A stretch of 64,000 nt of DNA from RGIG3528 sp045616485 (GCA_045616485.1 JAZLGU010000044.1:1-64000); one strand, 5' to 3'. Counted from the stretch's first letter, positions 1-7,114 are shown. Notes: generated from the sequence alone by a model not told the origin. Translations and numbers: made by a program.

Positions 1-279
1 ATTATAGTTTTAAATAAATATAACGGTTTTATATCTAAATATATTTCATATATAGGAAAGTTTTCATTGTATTTCTTTGTAGTTCATACAATAGAAATGA
101 CAATAATTCCATGGTATAAGTATGTGGAACATTTTGGTAATAAAAATGCTTTGTCCTTTGTAATTCTATTTTTAATCAGATTTCTGCTGATTTTGGTTTT
201 TGTATATATATACAATAGCCTGTCATCTATAATGAATAAAATGAAAAAGAGAAGAAAAAAATTTGAAAAACGTATATGA
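1..279 (+). CDS. C-terminal part of a membrane acyltransferase 3-like protein (cut by window edge)
   Basis: The reading frame is open from the first base, so this is the last 92 codons of a gene that begins outside the window. The visible part has a short glycine-serine segment (YIGKFSLYFFVVH), then a strongly hydrophobic helix at about residues 50-71 and a very basic tail rich in Lys and Arg. A 'GKxSLxxxxxH' segment before the last membrane helices is typical of the acyltransferase 3 family (OafA/YrhL-like enzymes that O-acylate surface sugars), known as multi-helix inner membrane proteins. I infer that family, but only the end is visible and another polytopic membrane protein is possible. 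It converges with the SGNH hydrolase gene across a shared terminator. Confidence 0.5.
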   Translation: MIVLNKYNGFISKYISYIGKFSLYFFVVHTIEMTIIPWYKYVEHFGNKNALSFVILFLIRFLLILVFVYIYNSLSSIMNKMKKRRKKFEKRI

Positions 280-346
280 GAAGAAGTGAAATGTTATTTA
301 TGACAAAGGACTTTGGGATTATAACTATATAATTCTTAGAATTTTT

Positions 347-381
347 AAATGCCCCTTTGAATTATTTTCAAAGGGGCATTT
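347..381. terminator. Bidirectional hairpin terminator
   Basis: A perfect 12-bp inverted repeat (AAATGCCCCTTT / AAAGGGGCATTT, loop of about 11 nt) lies between the convergent acyltransferase and SGNH hydrolase genes. The A/T ends of the stem give a U-rich tail in both directions, so it can end both transcripts. Confidence 0.85.
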
Positions 382-393
382 AATGAATAATAT

Positions 394-1860
394 TTATTTT
401 ACAAACTCTGAAAAAACACTGTGTACTTCTTTACCTGCAAATTTGCCTGTCCAGTCAGCTTTTTCAATAAATATAATTGGTGTAACTTGGGAAACAGGCG
501 ATGTCACTGAAGTGATATCTAAAGATCCAATATTCTTGTCATCAACAATAATATTAACTTTATTATTATCAAACGCTACATTATACTTATGCTCGGCTAA
601 CGAGGCATCAAATCCTAGGCTAAATGACTTGGAAACGTACTTTCCATTACCACCGGAACACACGACAAGCTTTGTAGTATTAGTTCCTTCAAATCTTATA
701 AGAACTTCAGAGGCATTGGAAGTATCCCAAAAAGAGAGTCCGGTTATAACTCCGGCAGCCTTAGCAGGTTTCATTTTTAACTCGAAGCTCCTTGAGTCAG
801 TGTCACTACTACAGTACATTTTACTGCCTATTCCTTTTGCATCCAAGGTAAGGATATTTACATCACCTATAACAGCATTAGCAGAAGAGTGAGTACTATC
901 ATTAATTGCAGTAAACTTATAGTAAAGATTCTCCACAGGTGTCTCTGTAGTATAAGCTCCTTTTGCTTTGCTAAAGTCTACCTTCTTCCAAAAGTCATTG
1001 ATAAAGCAATCTGCCATCTTTACCTGGCCATCATAATTGGGGTGAAAGTCTACAAATTTACCATCTGCACCATACTGCAGATACTGAGAATTAAATAAGC
1101 TGTCAAGATTTACATAGTAAACATTACTATCGCTTGAAGCTAATGCTTTATAATACTGTTGAATCTCATTTATTGCGGTTTTTACAGATCTGGTAAAAAG
1201 GTAAGAGGTTATTATATCCATATTGACTATACTTGATAAAGTGGAAACACCATAATTATCATTATAACCTACATTAGTAAGAGCGATTTTACAATTTGGA
1301 TTATAACTCTCAATAACAGAAATAGTTTGTTTTACTTTTTCATTTATTGAAGCAATATATTTTATATGAAGCTCATTTTTAGAGTTCCCTAAAGCATCGG
1401 TAACTGCTTTATATACAGGGCTACTAGTTGTGATTCTGTTCTTACTTCCAATCAAATCAGGAGTGTCATAGCCTGCTCTGTATAAAGCTTCACCCAGCAT
1501 ATGAATTATATCATTACCACCAATGCAAATTGTTATAAAATCAGCCTTTTTGATATCATCGATAACTTTTGCATCGTTAATAATCTGATAAAAAACATCA
1601 TCCGTAGTATAGCCACCTTTAGCATCATTACGAATAATGATTTCAACATTCTTGGATTTTTCCAGCTTTTCCTTTACATATACAGGATAAGTAGTCCAAT
1701 CTTTACCATCATATGTTGCATAGTCTGTCAAACTATCCCCCAGCGCCAGATAAGCGACCTTAGTTCTTCCGGCTGCATCAGCATATCTTAACGGTAAAAG
1801 AGTAATGCAACATGCAAGCATAACAACAAGTGCCAGTGCTTTTTTTGTAAATCTTTTCAT
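394..1860 (-). CDS. Secreted SGNH/GDSL-type hydrolase with C-terminal beta-rich domain
   Basis: A 488-residue exported esterase-like enzyme. An N-terminal signal peptide (about residues 1-30, ending near ADAAG) is followed by an SGNH hydrolase domain. Block I is GDSLTD with the likely nucleophile Ser43; the GGND block and a late D-x-H (DFHPNYDG) supply the oxyanion hole and the Asp/His pair. Family members cleave acyl esters, often on carbohydrates. The last 170 or so residues have no membrane helix and look like a beta-sandwich, possibly carbohydrate-binding; this is inference. A longer reading would start at TTG 1875, but ATG 1860 has GGAGGG seven bases upstream and starts directly with the signal peptide, so I chose it. 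The gene is alone on the minus strand. A 12-bp inverted repeat lies upstream (see 1911-1983). Confidence 0.85.
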   Translation of the reverse strand: MKRFTKKALALVVMLACCITLLPLRYADAAGRTKVAYLALGDSLTDYATYDGKDWTTYPVYVKEKLEKSKNVEIIIRNDAKGGYTTDDVFYQIINDAKVIDDIKKADFITICIGGNDIIHMLGEALYRAGYDTPDLIGSKNRITTSSPVYKAVTDALGNSKNELHIKYIASINEKVKQTISVIESYNPNCKIALTNVGYNDNYGVSTLSSIVNMDIITSYLFTRSVKTAINEIQQYYKALASSDSNVYYVNLDSLFNSQYLQYGADGKFVDFHPNYDGQVKMADCFINDFWKKVDFSKAKGAYTTETPVENLYYKFTAINDSTHSSANAVIGDVNILTLDAKGIGSKMYCSSDTDSRSFELKMKPAKAAGVITGLSFWDTSNASEVLIRFEGTNTTKLVVCSGGNGKYVSKSFSLGFDASLAEHKYNVAFDNNKVNIIVDDKNIGSLDITSVTSPVSQVTPIIFIEKADWTGKFAGKEVHSVFSEFVK

Positions 1861-1910
1861 TATATCGCCCTCCAAAAGTTAGTATATATAGTATATACTT
1901 TTTGTCCCCA

Positions 1911-1983
1911 AGGTGGTGTAAACTTAGTATAAATATACACTTAATTAATTATATTTATTGTGTCTTCTGTTTTTACACCACCT
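1911..1983. repeat. Widely spaced 12-bp inverted repeat upstream of the SGNH hydrolase
   Basis: AGGTGGTGTAAA at 1911-1922 is repeated as its exact reverse complement at 1972-1983, with 49 AT-rich bases between. It sits 50-120 bases upstream of the SGNH hydrolase start, where an operator or looping site could be. Its function is not known to me. Confidence 0.55.
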
Positions 1984-2135
1984 CTTAATAATATATAGTG
2001 AAGTAAGCAATGTAAATAGGCAATGTGGTTCAAATGTTTATATATTTGCAAAAGAAGACTCGACATAAACGAACTATACTCCAGATGATAGTGTAAAATA
2101 CTAATTTTATCCTCAGGATATTTCCCTTATTAGGG

Positions 2136-2165
2136 TTGACTTAGATTTATTCTTTTTTGTATAAT
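2136..2165 (+). promoter_or_regulatory. Near-consensus sigma-A promoter
   Basis: TTGACT (2136-2141), an 18-bp spacer, then TATAAT (2160-2165). It points at the DUF2971 gene and predicts a 5' leader of about 270 nt. Confidence 0.7.
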
Positions 2166-2441
2166 GACAAATAATGACAGACAATATGAATGCTTGCATC
2201 TGCCCGTGTGCCCTCACTGTCAAATTGCTAATGATGTTAATGATTTCAACGCCAGCTTGAAAAGACACTTGAAGATAGCCCCAAGTTTTATAACGAAGAT
2301 TTAGTGAATTTCGTAAAAAAGCCATTTTAATTGGGATGATGTCACATCAAAAACATTAGATTTATACAAAAAGTAATAGTTATTCTTCCATGGATATATA
2401 ATAGTAATTTTTAAATATATAAAGCATAAGGTAAACATCCA

Positions 2442-3278
2442 ATGTCGACTATTAATTATCAAAAGTTTCCAAGTCTTCAGACCTTTGAGGATCTGGATGA
2501 CTATTATGAAAACAAATATGCACACCATACTGAATACAATCATTATGCAGGCAAGAATGCTATCAAATCTATTGTCAAAAATAATGAATTCTGGATTTCT
2601 TCTGTAAAAGGATTTAATGATTGTGAAGATACCGCGCAGTTTACAGATAATCTAAATGCTTATTATTCATTATGCTTTAGCACAGGAACGGAAGAAAATC
2701 TGGCTTTATGGTTTATTTATTCCAATAAAGATGGCGGCCGCATCAGATTCAACAAATTTAATCAAATATCTAAAATTATTGATAATTCTACTTTTACACT
2801 TGCAATTAAAAATGCAAATAATACTACCACAAATCTTATGACACTCCAAAAAGGAAAAGATTTTGATTTGATTATTGGAGATATTATTTATAAAGGGCAA
2901 GAGAAGAAAGGTAAAGTAGCATTAAGATATAATACATTTATAAACTATCATATAGCCTGTAAAGAAATTAAAAAATTCAAAGAAGAGCATGTTGGATTTA
3001 TTAAAGATAATATATGGTACTACGAAAAAGAAACTCGTGTCCTTATAAAATTAAAGGATAATGTACTAAAATCCATCACTTTTAATGAAAACAAAGAATA
3101 CATAATAAAAATGAATTTTTCCAATGTTAAGCTATATAAACTTAATGTTGATTTATCACCTGGAATTACAGAAAATGAATTCTACGATTTATCAAAAGAA
3201 TTGATCAGTTCAAAATATCAGGTGGCTATTAAACCAAGCTGTTTTTTCGGTAAAATTAGAAAATGGCCCAATAACTAG
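2442..3278 (+). CDS. DUF2971 family protein
   Basis: A soluble 278-residue protein of unknown function. The order of short motifs is that of DUF2971: HYAGKNAIKSIVKNNEFWIS near residues 36-55, then FNDCED, then a 'YSLCFSTGTEENLALWFIYS' segment near residues 79-98, and a late 'EKETRVLIKL' strand. Known DUF2971 genes often sit in accessory or defence-rich regions, but no activity is established. The gene is clearly more AT-rich than the methyltransferase and cyclase genes after it, which suggests separate acquisition. Only 20 bp separate it from the next gene, so they may be co-transcribed from the 2136 promoter. The start codon has only a weak AAGG about 15 bases upstream. Confidence 0.65.
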   Translation: MSTINYQKFPSLQTFEDLDDYYENKYAHHTEYNHYAGKNAIKSIVKNNEFWISSVKGFNDCEDTAQFTDNLNAYYSLCFSTGTEENLALWFIYSNKDGGRIRFNKFNQISKIIDNSTFTLAIKNANNTTTNLMTLQKGKDFDLIIGDIIYKGQEKKGKVALRYNTFINYHIACKEIKKFKEEHVGFIKDNIWYYEKETRVLIKLKDNVLKSITFNENKEYIIKMNFSNVKLYKLNVDLSPGITENEFYDLSKELISSKYQVAIKPSCFFGKIRKWPNN

Positions 3279-3298
3279 TTCTCCCCAGGGTACCCATC

Positions 3299-4063
3299 AT
3301 GCTTACTAATCTTAAAACAAAAATAAAACAACAGGAAAAACATAACATAATTGCAAAAATAGTTATGAAGATATACAGACTATTTAAGAAGATTCTTCGA
3401 TTTATTACCAGCAGAAAGTACAGATCTCTGGTGAAGATGAAGTTCTTTCATTCCAAAAGGGCTCAGCAGACCACCTGTTATACTGCTATGGATCGTTATC
3501 CCAATGAATTTGCTGCTGCAAAGGAATACTTTGATTCTATCAATAAAACGGATATTAGAATCCTTTCCTATGGCTGTTGCACCGGCGAAGAAGTAGTGAC
3601 ACTTAGGCAGTATTTTCCGGAGGCTACCATTGTAGGGGCTGAGATTAATGCTGACAGCTTGCGTATATGTAAAAAGCGAAAGCTGGATAATAAGATTGTT
3701 TTTATCAAGTCCATTCCTAAAAAGATAGCAAAGTATGGTCCATACGATATGGTGCTGGCCATGGCAGTACTGGAACGTACACCACAGTATGTGCAAAATA
3801 ACGGCATCACAGACCTTTCTAATATTTATCCTTATGAAAAGTATGACAAGCAGGTAATAGAGCTGGATTCATATCTTAAAAAGGATGGCTTGTTTTTATG
3901 TAGCTATACCCATTATTTCTTACCAGACTCTACTGTGGGGAAGAAATATAATGTATATGGCAACTGTGGCTTTAAGGGTCAGATTTTTGACACTCATAGT
4001 AAGCTAAAAAGTAGTGATAAAGCATTTCCGGATATGTTTATAAAAAGTAAATTACAGGGGTAG
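3299..4063 (+). CDS. SAM-dependent methyltransferase, possible peptide-tailoring enzyme
   Basis: A 254-residue protein with a class I methyltransferase core. A basic, partly hydrophobic N-terminus (about 1-55) precedes motif I, ILSYGCCTGEEVVTL at about residues 88-102, and the acidic end of strand beta-2, VGAEIN (Glu115), which normally binds the ribose of S-adenosylmethionine. The GCCTGEE form and the surrounding helices resemble CheR-type O-methyltransferases. The gene ends six bases before the cyclase, so the two are very probably co-translated. Lasso-peptide loci with a methyltransferase that modifies the precursor are known, and I infer such a role here. The target is unknown, and a cell-surface substrate cannot be excluded. 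Confidence 0.6.
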   Translation: MLTNLKTKIKQQEKHNIIAKIVMKIYRLFKKILRFITSRKYRSLVKMKFFHSKRAQQTTCYTAMDRYPNEFAAAKEYFDSINKTDIRILSYGCCTGEEVVTLRQYFPEATIVGAEINADSLRICKKRKLDNKIVFIKSIPKKIAKYGPYDMVLAMAVLERTPQYVQNNGITDLSNIYPYEKYDKQVIELDSYLKKDGLFLCSYTHYFLPDSTVGKKYNVYGNCGFKGQIFDTHSKLKSSDKAFPDMFIKSKLQG

Positions 4064-4069
4064 TTTCTC

Positions 4070-6001
4070 ATGTCAGCGATATATGGAGCTGTAGATCTAA
4101 AAAACACTAGTGACTTTTCAGTCCAGGCAGAAAAGTATAAAAAGGAATATTCAGCGTATGCAGTAGAGCATGTAGATAATATAATTTCCGGCTCTGCCTT
4201 TATGGGCTGTGCCCATCAGTATTTTACTCCTGAAGCAGAACGTGATGTGTTGCCTGTAGAAGAGCCCGAGCTGCTTTTCACAGCCGACTGTTTCCTGGAC
4301 AATCATATAGAGCTTAAAGAGGCGATGCAGCTCCCCTCTGATACTCCGGACGGGGCAGTGATACTGGCAGCGTTTAAGAAGTGGAAAAAGGATGTTATAA
4401 AGCATCTTCATGGCTCCTTTTCCTTTGCTATCTATGATAAAGAGGCCCGTGAAGTCATGCTGGCCAATGACCGTTTTGCCCAGCGTTGTTTATTCTATAC
4501 CGTAAGGGGCAGTCAGGTTCATTTTTCTACACTCTTTTATCCATTACTTCGTAATAGTGGTCTGGACTTTAAAAAGAATAATCGCTGGCTTTTGGACAGT
4601 ATTTCCATGCGTGGACCTGTTATGATGTCTGAATGCAGGGAGACTGCCGTAGACTCCGTATATAAGGTAGTAAGCGGCACTTTCGTTACCATTAGTCTCG
4701 GCAGCGACGACAATGCCATTATAGAAGAGCATGAGTATTACAGGCCAAAAGATGAGATCAAGGTAAATAGAAAAATCACTCCTAAAAAGAGTGAGGATAT
4801 GATAAAAGATGTGATGTACCATGCCGTGGGCAGGATACTTAGAAATAAAGATCATATAGGTGCTCAGCTTAGCCGCGGACTGGACAGTACTTCAGTCGCC
4901 TGTACAGCTGCCATTCTTATGGCAAGAGAAGGAAAGTCTATAAACAGCTATACATCTGTCCCTTTAAAGGAGGCCAATCTGGATAATAAGGGGTATCTCG
5001 TATACGACGAGACCAGTGGCGTCATGAAAGTAGTAGAAGCTTACCCCAATATCAAGCCTCATTTTATCGATACTGCCGGTAGAAATTACCTGCAGGAAGC
5101 AGATAATATCATTCGTCTTTGGGAGCTGCCTTGCAAGTCCCAGCAAAATTCCATCTGGTCCGACGAGATATATAAGCAGGCTGCAGCAGATGGAGTAAAG
5201 ATAATGCTGACCGGAGCTACGGGCAATTGCACCATATCCGCCGGTAGCATCGAAAATTCACTCTATGATCATTTAAAGCATCTGCGCTTTATAAAAGCTT
5301 ACAAAAGCCTTGGAGTAGCAAAAAAAGTAGGGGTACCGCCTAAGCGTTATTTAAGAAATCTTTGGAATCTCTACAAGAATTATAGAAAATGGGTAAAAGA
5401 GAATCATAGCTTCTACGAAGAAAATTTCACCAGAAGCGATATAGGAGAAGCATACAAGCTCTCTACCCGTATGGTGGAAAATAATGGTCATTATCTGCCC
5501 TTTGAAGATCTTAAGGCCATGCGTAAAGTCATGTTTTTCCAGAAGGCTAATGCCCAGATAGGCGAAGTAGATACCAAGACCAGTCTTACATATGGTGTAC
5601 TGCCCAGAGACCCCATGCGTACCCACGATATGATGCAGCTCTGCTATTCCCTGCCTATAGAATGTTTCTCCTGGGATGATTATGACAGACGTCTGGTAAG
5701 AGAGGGTATGGCAGGTATTGTACCTGAATTTATACGTCACGACGTGCGCCATCGTGGCCGTCAGAGTGGTGATATCTACTATAGACTGAGTCTGGTATGG
5801 GATGATGTATTACCTGTCATAAAAAATCAGCTATATAGTCCATCTACTTTAGACTATCTGGATAAAAAGAAAATAGCAGAGTGGCTGGATACTCTGACCC
5901 GGGACAATCTCGAAGAGAATAGCAATAAAACCCTGATGGTAGTAGATGCTTATTCATTTTCACTTTATGTAAATCAGCTTGATAAACTCATATCAAAATA
6001 G
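4070..6001 (+). CDS. Asparagine-synthetase-like lasso peptide macrolactam cyclase
   Basis: A 643-residue AsnB-like protein. An N-terminal amidotransferase-like half (1-210) has the usual GSFSFAIYD and later family segments but starts MSAIYG: the catalytic Cys2 of true glutamine-dependent asparagine synthetases (MCGI) is absent. The synthetase half carries the ATP-binding PP-loop LSRGLDSTS at 267-275. Loss of Cys2 with a kept PP-loop is the known pattern of lasso cyclases, which activate an Asp or Glu side chain by adenylation and join it to the N-terminal amine of the core peptide. Four short precursor-like genes follow at once, which supports this. The usual partners (PqqD-like leader-binding protein, transglutaminase-like leader protease, ABC exporter) are not visible. 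A sugar- or lipid-linked amidotransferase is the alternative. Confidence 0.8.
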   Translation: MSAIYGAVDLKNTSDFSVQAEKYKKEYSAYAVEHVDNIISGSAFMGCAHQYFTPEAERDVLPVEEPELLFTADCFLDNHIELKEAMQLPSDTPDGAVILAAFKKWKKDVIKHLHGSFSFAIYDKEAREVMLANDRFAQRCLFYTVRGSQVHFSTLFYPLLRNSGLDFKKNNRWLLDSISMRGPVMMSECRETAVDSVYKVVSGTFVTISLGSDDNAIIEEHEYYRPKDEIKVNRKITPKKSEDMIKDVMYHAVGRILRNKDHIGAQLSRGLDSTSVACTAAILMAREGKSINSYTSVPLKEANLDNKGYLVYDETSGVMKVVEAYPNIKPHFIDTAGRNYLQEADNIIRLWELPCKSQQNSIWSDEIYKQAAADGVKIMLTGATGNCTISAGSIENSLYDHLKHLRFIKAYKSLGVAKKVGVPPKRYLRNLWNLYKNYRKWVKENHSFYEENFTRSDIGEAYKLSTRMVENNGHYLPFEDLKAMRKVMFFQKANAQIGEVDTKTSLTYGVLPRDPMRTHDMMQLCYSLPIECFSWDDYDRRLVREGMAGIVPEFIRHDVRHRGRQSGDIYYRLSLVWDDVLPVIKNQLYSPSTLDYLDKKKIAEWLDTLTRDNLEENSNKTLMVVDAYSFSLYVNQLDKLISK

Positions 6002-6034
6002 ACGTGATAAAAAATTACAATATTGTTACATCTC

Positions 6035-6063
6035 TTGCAATATATATAGCCTGGTGGTAAGAT
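6035..6063 (+). promoter_or_regulatory. Candidate promoter for the first precursor pair
   Basis: TTGCAA (6035-6040), 17-bp spacer, then TAAGAT (6058-6063) preceded by an extended -10 TGG. It would start a transcript about 40 nt before the first precursor gene and free its expression from read-through of the cyclase gene. Confidence 0.4.
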
Positions 6064-6108
6064 GGCAAAGGTTCAAAATGAATTAGTAAATTGTAGGAGG
6101 ATTATACA

Positions 6109-6246
6109 ATGAAGAATTGGAATACACCCGCAGTAGAAGAAGTAAAGGTTAGCAATACACAGTACGGTGGTGCTACTGTTACAGAGCCTGATGACGTTTT
6201 TGTAAACGCTGATGGTAAGTGGGAAGCTACTTTCGTAGCATCATAA
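6109..6246 (+). CDS. Lasso precursor, alpha type, copy 1
   Basis: A 45-residue peptide with ribosome binding site AGGAGG 8 bases upstream. The leader starts MKNWNTPAVEEV; W4-x-x-P7-x-V9 matches the YxxPxL-type recognition motif of lasso leaders. After Thr17 comes a Gly20-Gly21 pair and the segment GGATVTEPDD. If the core starts at Gly20, Asp28 would close a 9-residue ring (8 if it starts at Gly21); Glu26 is an alternative acceptor. The remainder to Ser45 would thread through the ring. A double-glycine export leader cut after Gly21 is another reading. It sits 107 bp after the cyclase gene and is almost identical to the gene at 6585. Confidence 0.75.
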   Translation: MKNWNTPAVEEVKVSNTQYGGATVTEPDDVFVNADGKWEATFVAS

Positions 6247-6265
6247 TTTGAGGGAGGACATAAAG

Positions 6266-6400
6266 ATGAAGAATTGGAATATGCCTGCAGTAGAAGTAGT
6301 TGAGATCTCAGCTACACAGAATGGTGGTATGCCTAGCAAGAATTTCGACCAGTCATGGTACGATGAGAATGGCGCTCTTCACGTAAATTTCGAGAGCTAA
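6266..6400 (+). CDS. Lasso precursor, beta type, copy 1
   Basis: A 44-residue peptide, GGAGG seven bases before ATG, 19 bp after the alpha gene. The leader again has W4-x-x-P7-x-V9 and Thr17. The core region from Gly20 begins GGMPSKNFD, which puts Asp28 at exactly the position of Asp28 in the alpha peptide, so a Gly20-Asp28 ring of nine residues fits both types. The tail (SWYDENGALHVNF) is aromatic and acidic and quite unlike the alpha tail. Two distinct products from one cyclase are implied. Confidence 0.75.
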   Translation: MKNWNMPAVEVVEISATQNGGMPSKNFDQSWYDENGALHVNFES

Positions 6401-6422
6401 TTATTTAAACATATTGTAACAG

Positions 6423-6478
6423 AGGGGGACGTTTCCAGCTGACAAGATTTAAATGTTGTCAGTTGGAAACGTCCCCCT
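6423..6478. repeat. REP-like 23-bp palindrome between the two precursor pairs
   Basis: Arms of 23 bp (6423-6445 and 6456-6478) that pair fully apart from one G-U, with a 10-nt loop. Each arm contains GGGGGACGTTTCC and ends TGACAA. No T-run follows, so it is not an ordinary terminator, though it could stall transcription or protect the RNA end. A related single arm occurs at 27951-27980, which suggests a dispersed repeat family. Confidence 0.75.
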
Positions 6479-6513
6479 GTCATATATTAATTGTTACAAA
6501 TATGAAATATTTC

Positions 6514-6542
6514 TTGATATAAAAATAACATAGTGATATTAT
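6514..6542 (+). promoter_or_regulatory. Promoter for the second precursor pair
   Basis: TTGATA (6514-6519), 17-bp spacer, TATTAT (6537-6542), about 36 nt before the expected leader's start codon. Both boxes match consensus in five of six positions or close to it. Confidence 0.6.
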
Positions 6543-6584
6543 CTAAAATATCTTATAAGAAGTAATTTTTGGGAGGAAAAAATT

Positions 6585-6725
6585 ATGAAGAACAATTGGA
6601 ATACACCAGCTGTAGAGGAAGTAAAGGTTAGCAATACTCAGTACGGCGGCGCTACTGTTACAGAGCCTGATGACATTTTTGTAAATGCTGATGGTAAGTG
6701 GGAAGCTACATTCGTAGAGTCATAA
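6585..6725 (+). CDS. Lasso precursor, alpha type, copy 2
   Basis: A 46-residue peptide with GGGAGG 9 bases upstream. Compared with the copy at 6109 it has one extra Asn after residue 3, Ile for Val after DD, and Glu for Ala next to the end; all else is the same, so this is a recent duplicate under selection or very young. It keeps the W-x-x-P-x-V leader motif, the Gly-Gly pair and the acidic ring acceptor in GGATVTEPDD. It is preceded by its own promoter. Confidence 0.75.
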   Translation: MKNNWNTPAVEEVKVSNTQYGGATVTEPDDIFVNADGKWEATFVES

Positions 6726-6744
6726 TTATAGGGAGGACATAAAA

Positions 6745-6894
6745 ATGAAGACTTGGACAGATCCAGATGTAAAGGTACTTGATATCGAAGAGACAGCAAA
6801 TGGCGGTATGCCTAGCAAAAATTTCGACCAGCAGTGGTACGATGAGAATGGCGCTCTTCACGTAAATTTCGTTGATCCTAACGCTAATAGCTGA
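6745..6894 (+). CDS. Lasso precursor, beta type, copy 2
   Basis: A 49-residue peptide with GGGAGG upstream. From Gly20 it repeats the beta core GGMPSKNFD and the WYDENGALHVNF tail, with only one change in 23 positions, then ends in a new seven-residue tail VDPNANS. Its leader (MKTWTDPDVKVLDI) keeps only 9 of 19 residues of the 6266 leader, among them W4, P7, V9 and Thr17. The core is thus better conserved than the leader. It is followed by a strong terminator that closes the locus. Confidence 0.75.
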   Translation: MKTWTDPDVKVLDIEETANGGMPSKNFDQQWYDENGALHVNFVDPNANS

Positions 6895-6912
6895 TTCTAT
6901 CAGGTTATTACT

Positions 6913-6941
6913 CCGCACATGTAAATGTGCGGTCTTTTTTT
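6913..6941 (+). terminator. Rho-independent terminator of the lasso precursor locus
   Basis: An 8-bp stem CCGCACAT / ATGTGCGG with a GTAA tetraloop, followed by TCTTTTTTT, 18 bases after the last precursor gene. Confidence 0.9.
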
Positions 6942-7114
6942 GTTCATTTCTTATATCACATAATATCATTATATTTATAAGTAATTTTCAAGTGATTATT
7001 CATTATTATTTTTATAATTTGCTTGCTTTTTCTTCTATAATAGGATATCATATCGTCTTGTACAAATGTATACAATTATACCATGATTATGAAATACAGG
7101 AATATTTCATAGTA
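6942..7114. other. AT-rich spacer before the aminotransferase gene
   Basis: Together with the terminator and tandem repeat this makes a 315-bp gap without a gene. It holds a weak inverted repeat TTGTA-N8-TACAA at 7058-7075 and a TATAAT at 7036-7041 with no good -35. I see no riboswitch or T-box here. Confidence 0.4.

Larger units (their letters stand above)
1861..2441. other. 581-bp intergenic region between SGNH hydrolase and DUF2971 gene
   Basis: This AT-rich gap holds the leader of the minus-strand SGNH gene, the 12-bp inverted repeat, and a strong plus-strand promoter at 2136-2165. A 46-codon frame (2164-2304, plus strand) contains CPHC and looks somewhat protein-like, but its start codon overlaps the -10 element and it has no ribosome binding site. 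It could be a remnant. I see no RNA gene or mobile element. Confidence 0.5.

Noticed and set aside
383..892. Open frame of 169 codons opposite the SGNH hydrolase gene
   Set aside because: It is antisense to a gene with clear signal peptide and catalytic motifs and has no ribosome binding site.
2113..2325. Minus-strand frame of 70 codons that could be a transposase remnant
   Set aside because: No transposase motif or terminal repeats could be recognised; it covers a strong promoter on the other strand.
3380..3796. Minus-strand frame of 138 codons inside the methyltransferase gene
   Set aside because: The plus-strand frame has motif I of SAM methyltransferases and gene coupling; the minus frame has neither.
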